A DNA stretch of 64,000 bases. It comes from Diplolepis rosae. Lineage: Eukaryota > Arthropoda > Insecta > Hymenoptera > Diplolepididae. Where the stretch lies: positions 186,001 to 250,000 of the forward strand of contig JAPYXD010000734.1 in assembly GCA_030998225.1 (NCBI GenBank). Direction: 5' to 3'. Position numbers and translations under genes: made by a program. Positions within the stretch are counted from its first letter, which is position 1. The number at the start of each line of letters is the position of its first letter. Of the stretch, positions 57,001-64,000 are shown piece by piece. The notes under the pieces are model-generated. The model had not been told where the DNA came from. It ran no database searches and saw only the letters and a program-made list of their open reading frames with translations.

Positions 57001-60000
57001 TATCGAATATGCGAAATACTGTTTTTAGAATCACGAGAAGTAAAAATATCAGATACTAAGCAATGTTTGAGTAATGTTTAGTTTCGAACCTTGAAACGTG
57101 CTTGCTTAATAAACTGAAAACCTACACTTTCGTAGGTTAAGCACGAAGTTATATTGTTCGGTTTCATCTCTTCAAGCTATATTGAATTCTTTTTTATCGA
57201 TTATTTCTATTTCTAGAATAACATTTTTTATCTTTACGTGAAGTTATAATTTTCTATTTTAATGCAATGTTTGCATATTGTCTAGTGTCGAACCTAAAAA
57301 AGTGAATTATGTCAAAAACCTAAAAATCGTATCAGCATTTTCGTATGTTAAACAAAAAGTTTTATTGTTCGCTGTCTTCGTTTTTTTTTGTATCGTGTAT
57401 TATCAAAAATATCAAATATGCGAATAACTGTTCTTAGCATCACGAGAAGTAAAAATGATCACATGCTACGCAATGTTTGAGTAATGTTTAGTTTCGAACC
57501 TTGAAACGTAAATTCTTAATAAACTGAAAAATCGTATTTACACTTTCGCAGGTCAAGTACGAAGTTATATTGTTCGGTTTCATCTCTTCATCGTGATCTC
57601 TTCATCCGAGATGTCAAATACCAGAATAACAGTTTTTAGCTTCACGAGAAGTGAAAATATTCACATATTCTGCAATGTTTGCATATTGTCTAGTGTGGAA
57701 CATAAAAAAATGACATATGTCAAAAACCTAAAATTCGTATCCGCATTTTCTTATGTTAAACAAAAAGTTTTATTGTTCGCTTTCATCCTTTTATGCTATA
57801 TTGAATAGTGTATTATCTAAAATTTCGAATATACAAATAAACTGTTTTTAGCATCACGAGAAGTGAAAATATTTACATATTATGCAATTTTTGCATATTG
57901 TCTAGTGTCGAACCTAAAAAAGTGAATTATGTCAAAAACCGAAAAATCGAGTTTAAAAGAGAGAAAAAATACGAGAAGTAAAAATGATCACATAACTACG
58001 CAAAGTTTGAGTAATGTTTAGTTTCGATGCTTGAAACGTTTTGATGCTTAATAAACTGAAAACTCGTATTTACACTTTCGTAGGTTAAGCACGAAGTAAT
58101 ATTGTTCGGTTTTTCCTTTTTATGCTATATTGAATTGTCTATTATCGAAGTGGCCAAATATGCGAATAACTGTTTTTAGCATCACGATAAGTAAAAATGA
58201 TCACATACTACGCAATGTTTGAGTCATGTTTAGTTTCGAACCTTGAGACGTGAATGCTTAATAAACTGAAAAATCGTATTTACACTTTCGTAGGCCAAGT
58301 ACGAAGTTATATTGTTCGGTTTCATCTCTTCAAGCTATATTGTATCCTGTATTATCGAAGATGTCCATTACCAGAATAACAGTTTTTTGCTTCACGAGAA
58401 GTGAAAATATTCACATATTCTGCAATGTTTGCATATTATCTAGTGTCGAACCTAAAAAAGTGAATTATGTCAAAAGCATAAAAATCGTATCCACATTTTC
58501 GTATGTTAAATAAAAAGTTTTATTGTTCGCTGTCTTCGTTTTTTTCTCTATTGAATCGTTAATTATCTAAAATATCAAATATGCGAATAACTGTTTTTAG
58601 CATCACGAGACGTAAAAATGTTCACATACTACGCTATGTTTGTTATTGTCTAGTGTCGAACCTAAAAAAGTGAATTCTGGCAAAAACCTAAAAATCGTCT
58701 CCGCATTTTCGAATGTTAAATAAAAAGTTTTATTGTTCGCTTTCATCTTTTTATGCTATATTGAATGGTGTATTATCAAAAATATCAAATATACGAATAA
58801 GTGTTTTTAGCATCACGAGAAGTAAAAATGTTCACATGCTACGCAATGTTTGAGTAATGTTTAGTTTCGAACCTTGAAACGTAAATTCTTAATAAACTGA
58901 AAAATCGTATTTACACTTTCGTAGGTCAAGTACGAAATTATATTGTAAATGTGTATTATCAGAGATGTCAATTACCAGAATAACAGTTTTTAGCTTCACG
59001 AGAAGTGATAATATTCACATATTCTGCAATGTTTGCATATTGTCTAGTGTCGAACCTAAAAAAGTGAATTATGTCAAAAACCTAAAAATCGTATCAGCAT
59101 TTTCGTATGTTAAACAAAAAGTTTTATTGTTCGCTGTCTTCGTTTTTTTTTGTATCGTGTATTATCAAAAATATCAAATATGCGAATAACTGTTTTTAGC
59201 ATCACGAGAAGTAAAAATGATCACATGCTACTCAATGTTTGAGTAATTTTTAGTTTCGAACCTTGCAACGTGCATGCTTAAAAAACTGAAAAATCATATT
59301 TAAACTTCCGTAGGTTAAGCACGAAGTAGAACTGTTCGGTTTCTCCTTTTCATGCTATATTGAATTGTGTATTATCGAAGTTGCCAAATATGAGAATAAC
59401 AGTTTTTAGCTTCGCGAGAAGTAAAAATATTCACATATTCTGCAATGTTTGCATATTATCTAGTGTCGAACCTAAAAAAGTGGATTATGTCAAAAGCATA
59501 AAAATCGTATCCACATTTTCGTATGTTAAATTTCTTCGTTTTTTTCTGTATTGAATCGTTAATCATCTAAAATATCAAATATGCAAATAACTGTTTTTAG
59601 CATCACGAGAAGTAAAAATGTTCACATGCTACGCAATGTTTGAGTAATGTTTAGTTTCGAACCTTGAAACGTAAATTCTTAATAAACTGAAAAATCGTAT
59701 TTACACTTTCGCAGGTCAAGTACGAAGTTATATTGTTCGGTTTCATCTCTTCATCGTGATCTCTTCATCCGAGATGTCAAATACCAGAATAACAGTTTTT
59801 AGCTTCACGAGAAGTGAAAATATTCACATATTCTGCAATGTTTGCATATTGTCTAGTGTGGAACATAAAAAAATGACATATGTCAAAAAACCTAAAATTC
59901 GTATCCGCATTTTCGTATGTTAAACAAAAAGTTTTATTGTTCGCTTTCATCCTTTTATGCTATATTGAATAGTGTATTATCTAAAATTTCGAATATACAA

Positions 60001-60359
60001 ATAAATTGTTTTTAGCATCACGAGAAGTGAAAATATTTACATATTATGCAATTTTTGCATATTGTCTAGTGTCGAACCTAAAAAAGTGAATTATGTCAAA
60101 AACCGAAAAATCGAGTTTAAAAAGAGAGAAAAAATACGAGAAGTAAAAATGATCACATACTACGCAATGTTTGAGTCATGTTTAGTTTCGAACCTTGAGA
60201 CGTGAATGCTTAATAAACTGAAAAATCGTATTTACACTTTCGTAGGTCAAGTACGAAGTTATATTATTCGGTTTCATGCTATATTGAATAGTGTATTATC
60301 AAAAATATCAAATACCAGAATAACTGTTTTTAGCATCACGAGAAGTAAAAATGTTCACA

Positions 60360-62803
60360 TACTTGACATACGAAAGTGTAAATACGATTTTTCAGTTTAT
60401 TAAGCATTCACGTTTCAAGGTTCGAAACTAAACATTACTCAAACATTGCGTAGTATGTGAACATTTTTACTACTCGTGATGCTAAAAACAGCTATTCTGG
60501 TATTTGACATCTTCGATAATACACGATTCAATATAGCATAAAAGGTTAAAAGCGAACAATAAAACTTTTTGTTTAGCATACGAAAATGCGGATACGATTT
60601 TTATGTTTTTGACATAATTCACTTTTTAAGGTTCGACACTAGACAATATGCAAACATTGCAGAATATGTGAATATTTTCACCTCTCGTGAAGCTAAAAAA
60701 TGTTATTCTGGTATTTGACATCTCTGATAATACACGATTCAATATAGCATGAAGAGATGAAACCGAAATATATAACTTCGTACTTGACTTACGAAAGTGT
60801 AAATACGATTTTTCAGTTTATTAAGCATTCACGTTTCAAGGTCCGAAACTAAACATTACTCGAACATTGCGTAGTATGTGATCATTTTTACTTCTCGTTA
60901 TGCTAAAAACAGTTATTAGCATATTTGATATTTTTGATAATACACGATTCAATATAGCATAAAATGATGAAAGCGAACAATAAAACTTTTTGTTTAACAT
61001 ACGAAAATGCGGATACGATTTTTCGGTTTTTGACATAATTCACTTTTTTAGGTTCGACACTAGACAATATGCAAAAATTGCATAAAATGTGAATATTTTC
61101 ACTTCTCGTGAACCTAAAAACTGTTATTCTGGTATATGGCATCTTCGATAATACACGATTCAATATAGTTGAAGAGATGAAACCGAACAATATAACTTCG
61201 TACCTGACCTACGAAAGTGTAAATACGATTTTTCAGTTTATTAAGCATTCACGTCTCAAGGTTCGAAACTAAACATTACTCAAACATTGCTTAGTATGTG
61301 AACATTTTTACTTCTCGTGATGCTAAAAACAGTTATTCGTATATTTGATATTTTTGATAATACACCATTCAATATAGCATAAAAGGATGAAAGCGAACAA
61401 TAAAACTTTTTATTTAACATACGAAAATGCGGAGACGATTTTTAGGTTTTTGACATAATTCACTTTTTTAGGTTCGACACTAGACAATAACAAACATTGC
61501 GTAGTATGTGGACATTTTTACTTATCGTGATGCTAAACACAGTTATTCGCATATTTGATATTTTTGATAATACACCATTCAATATAGCATAAAATGATGA
61601 AAGCGAACAATAAAACTTTTTGTTTAACATACGAAAATGCGGATACGATTTTTCGGTTTTTGACATAATTCACTTTTTTAGGTTCGACACTAGACAATAT
61701 GCAAAAATTGCATAATATGTGAATATTTTCACTTCTCGTGAACCTAAAAACTGTTATTCTGGTATTTGGCATCATCGATAATACACGATTCAATATAGCT
61801 TGAAGAGATGAAACCGAACAATATAACTTCGTACTTGGCCTACGAAAGTGTAAATACGATTTTTCAGTTTATTAAGCATTCACGTCTCAAGGTTCAAGGT
61901 ATGTGAACCTTTTTACTTCTCGTGATGCTAAAAACAGTTATTCGTATATTTGATATTTTTGATAATACACCATTCAATATAGCATAAAAGTATGAAAGCG
62001 AACAATAAAACTTTTTGTTTAACATACGAAAATGCGGATACGATTTTTCGGTTTTTGACATAATTCACTTTTTTAGGTTCGACACTAGACAATATGCAAA
62101 AATTGCAGAATATGTGAATATTTTCACTTCTCGTGAAGCTAAAAACTGTTATTCTGGTATTTGACATCTCTGATAATACACATTTCAATATAGCATGAAG
62201 AGATGAAACCGAACAATATAACTTCGTACTTAACCTACGAAAGTGTAAATACGAGTTTTCAGTTTATTAAGCAAGCACGTTTCAAGGTTCGAAACTAAAC
62301 ATTACTCAAACATTGCTTAGTATGTTATCTTTTTTACTACTCGTGATGCTAAAAACAGTTATTCGCATATTTGATATTTTAGATGATTAACGATTCAATA
62401 TAGAAAAAAACGAAGACAGCGAACAATAAAACTTTTTATTTAACATACGAAAATGTGGATACGATTTTTAGGTATTTGACATAATTCACTTTTTTAGGAT
62501 CGACACTAGATAATATGCAAACATTGCAGAATATGTGAATATTTTTACTTCTCGCGAAGCTAAAAACTGTTATTCTCATATTTGGCAACTTCGATAATAC
62601 ACAATTCAATATAGCATGAAAAGATGAAACCGAACAATACTACTTCGTGCTTAACCTACAAAAGTGTAAATACGATTTTTAAGATTATTAAGCATGCACG
62701 TTTCAAGGTTCGAAACTAAAAATTACTCAAACATTGCGTACCATGTGATCATTTTTACTTCTCGTGATGCTAAAAACAGTTATTAGAATATTTGATATTT
62801 TGA
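60360..62803 (-). repeat. Inverted satellite block, copy 3 (~2.44 kb)
   Basis: Offset 11793-11795 bp from copy 2, constant over several landmarks (49108/60903, 49665/61460, 50133/61928). The surrounding 9.3 kb (51010-60360) is in uniform plus orientation. Confidence 0.85.
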
Positions 62804-64000
62804 TACAAAAGTGAATTATGTCAAAAACCTAAAAATCGTATCCCCATTTTCGTATGTTAAATAAAAAGTATTATTGTTCGCTTTCATCCTTTTATGCTAT
62901 ATTGAATGGTGTATTATAAAAAATATCAAATATACGAATAACTGTTTTTAGCATCACGAGAAGTAAAAATGTTCACATACTACGCAATGTTTGAGTTATG
63001 TTTAGTTTCGAACCTTGAAACGTGAAAGCTTCTTAAACTGAAAAATCGTATTTACACTTTCGTAGGTCAAGTACGAAGTTATATTGTTCGGTTTCATTTC
63101 TTCATGCTATATTGAAATTTTTTATTATCAGAGATGTCAAATACCAGAATAACAGTTTTTAGCTTCACGAGAACTGAAAATATTCACATATTCTGCAATT
63201 TTTGCATATTGTCTAGTGTCGAACCTTAAAATGTGATTTATGTCAAAAACCTAAAAATCGTATCTGCATTTTCGTATGTTAAACAAAAAGTTTTATTGTT
63301 CGCTTTCATATTTATATGCTATATTGAATAGTGTATTATCTAAAATTTCGAATATTCGAATTACTGTTTTTAGAATCACGAGAATTAAAAATGATCACAT
63401 ACTTAGCAATGTTTGAGTAATGTTTAGTTTCGAACCTTGAAACGTGAATTCTTAATAAACTGAAAAATCGTATTTACACTTTCGTAGGTCAAGTACGAAG
63501 TTATATTGTTCGGTTTCATTTCTTCATGCTATATTGAAATTTTTTATTATCAGAGATGTCAAATACCAGAATAACAGTTTTTAGCTTCACGAGAACTGAA
63601 AATATTCACATATTCTGCAATGTTTGCATATTGTCTAGTGTCGAACCTAAAAAAGTGAATTATGTCAAAATCCTAAAAATCGTTTCCGCATTTTCATGTG
63701 TTAATTAAAAAGTTTTATTGTTCGCTTTCATCCTTTTATGCTATATTGAAAAATATCAAATACCAGAATAACTGTTATTAGCATCACGAGACGTAAAAAT
63801 GTTCACATACTACGCTATGTTTGTTATTGTCTAGTGTCGAACCTAAAAAAGTGAATTATGTCAAAAACCTAAAAATCGTCTCCGCATTTTCGTATGTTAA
63901 ATAAAAAGTTTTATTGTTCGCTTTCATCCTTTTATGCTATATTGAATGTGTATTATCAGAGATGTCAAATACCAGAATAACAGTTTTTAGCTTCGCGAGA

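Larger units (their letters stand above)
27964..64000. repeat. ~211-bp AT-rich satellite array in alternating orientation
   Basis: The array runs to the window end. Monomer length is 211 bp (for example 51269, 51480 and 51691). Landmarks of the plus form are CGAACCTAAAAAAGTGAATT, AAAATCGTATCCGCATTTTC, TTATTGTTCGCTTTCATCC and TTTTTAGCATCACGAGAAG. A second subfamily has CGAACCTTGAAACGTG and CACTTTCGTAGGTCAAGTAC in the same places. Orientation flips many times between 28.0 and 51.0 kb, then is plus from about 51010 to 60360, minus to 62803, and plus to the end. Frequent 60-100 codon frames are translations of the monomer. Because 211 is not a multiple of 3 they change frame every unit, so they are not genes. 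Confidence 0.95.

Noticed and set aside
28334..62188. Dozens of 60-100 codon ORFs on both strands with similar proteins
   Set aside because: They are translations of the 211-bp satellite monomer. The period is not a multiple of 3, the frames change at each unit, and the same frames appear on the strand that follows monomer orientation.
27964..64000. CENP-B box in the satellite
   Set aside because: I looked for the TTCGnnnnAnnCGGG pattern. TTCG occurs often, but I noticed no CGGG in the right place.
1..64000. CRISPR array or bacterial-type operon
   Set aside because: Tandem repeats are long, contiguous monomers without unique spacers, and all recognised genes are eukaryotic retroelement genes.

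Overview
The window is AT-rich, repeat-dominated DNA of an arthropod, most likely an insect. The evidence is a Ty1/copia element whose primer-binding site matches the half initiator-tRNA-Met type known from Drosophila copia, a Ty3/gypsy-type element with eukaryotic splice signals, and long AT-rich satellites. I see no host single-copy gene, no rRNA or tRNA gene, no CRISPR array and no bacterial operon. The species cannot be named from this sequence.

Region 1 (1-12026) is the 3' part of a degenerate Ty3/gypsy LTR retrotransposon whose 5' LTR lies outside the window. In order it holds a leader with a duplicated ~72-nt hairpin, a small acidic ORF, gag, a pol that lost the protease and the start of RT by deletion, an unusual charged linker with two AT-hooks between RNase H and integrase, the integrase, and a ~2.3-kb accessory region. 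That accessory region encodes a CARD-like domain (with an apparent intron), a zinc ribbon, and a double-stranded-RNA-binding domain followed by a zinc knuckle. Two polypurine tract/LTR-start motifs follow (9356 and 10875), then a 1141-bp 3' LTR. Several frameshifts show that this copy is dead.

Region 2 (12027-24626) is a giant inverted repeat. Its arms are built from a ~1.2-kb repeat unit plus a ~870-bp inner segment, around a core that itself contains a ~750-bp near-perfect palindrome, an asymmetric spacer with one ORF, and a ~150-bp tandem repeat. A young copia element (18695-23540; 382/383-bp LTRs, 5-bp target duplication ACTTG) is inserted in the right arm and is broken by one in-frame stop codon. 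Diverged copies of the ~1.2-kb unit continue to about 25950.

Region 3 (about 25951-27962) is a ~195-bp tandem repeat with signs of a four-monomer higher-order unit. It ends in a short perfect hairpin.

Region 4 (about 27964-64000) is a 36-kb satellite with a ~211-bp monomer in two subfamilies, arranged in blocks that repeatedly flip orientation at the same two junction sequences. Three nearly identical ~2.44-kb inverted blocks stand out (45320, 48565, 60360). This is the architecture of heterochromatin, possibly pericentromeric, in which the mobile elements are nested.

The most novel-looking part is the gypsy accessory region: CARD-like, zinc ribbon, dsRBD and zinc knuckle segments in an LTR element, with two candidate introns whose removal keeps frame.
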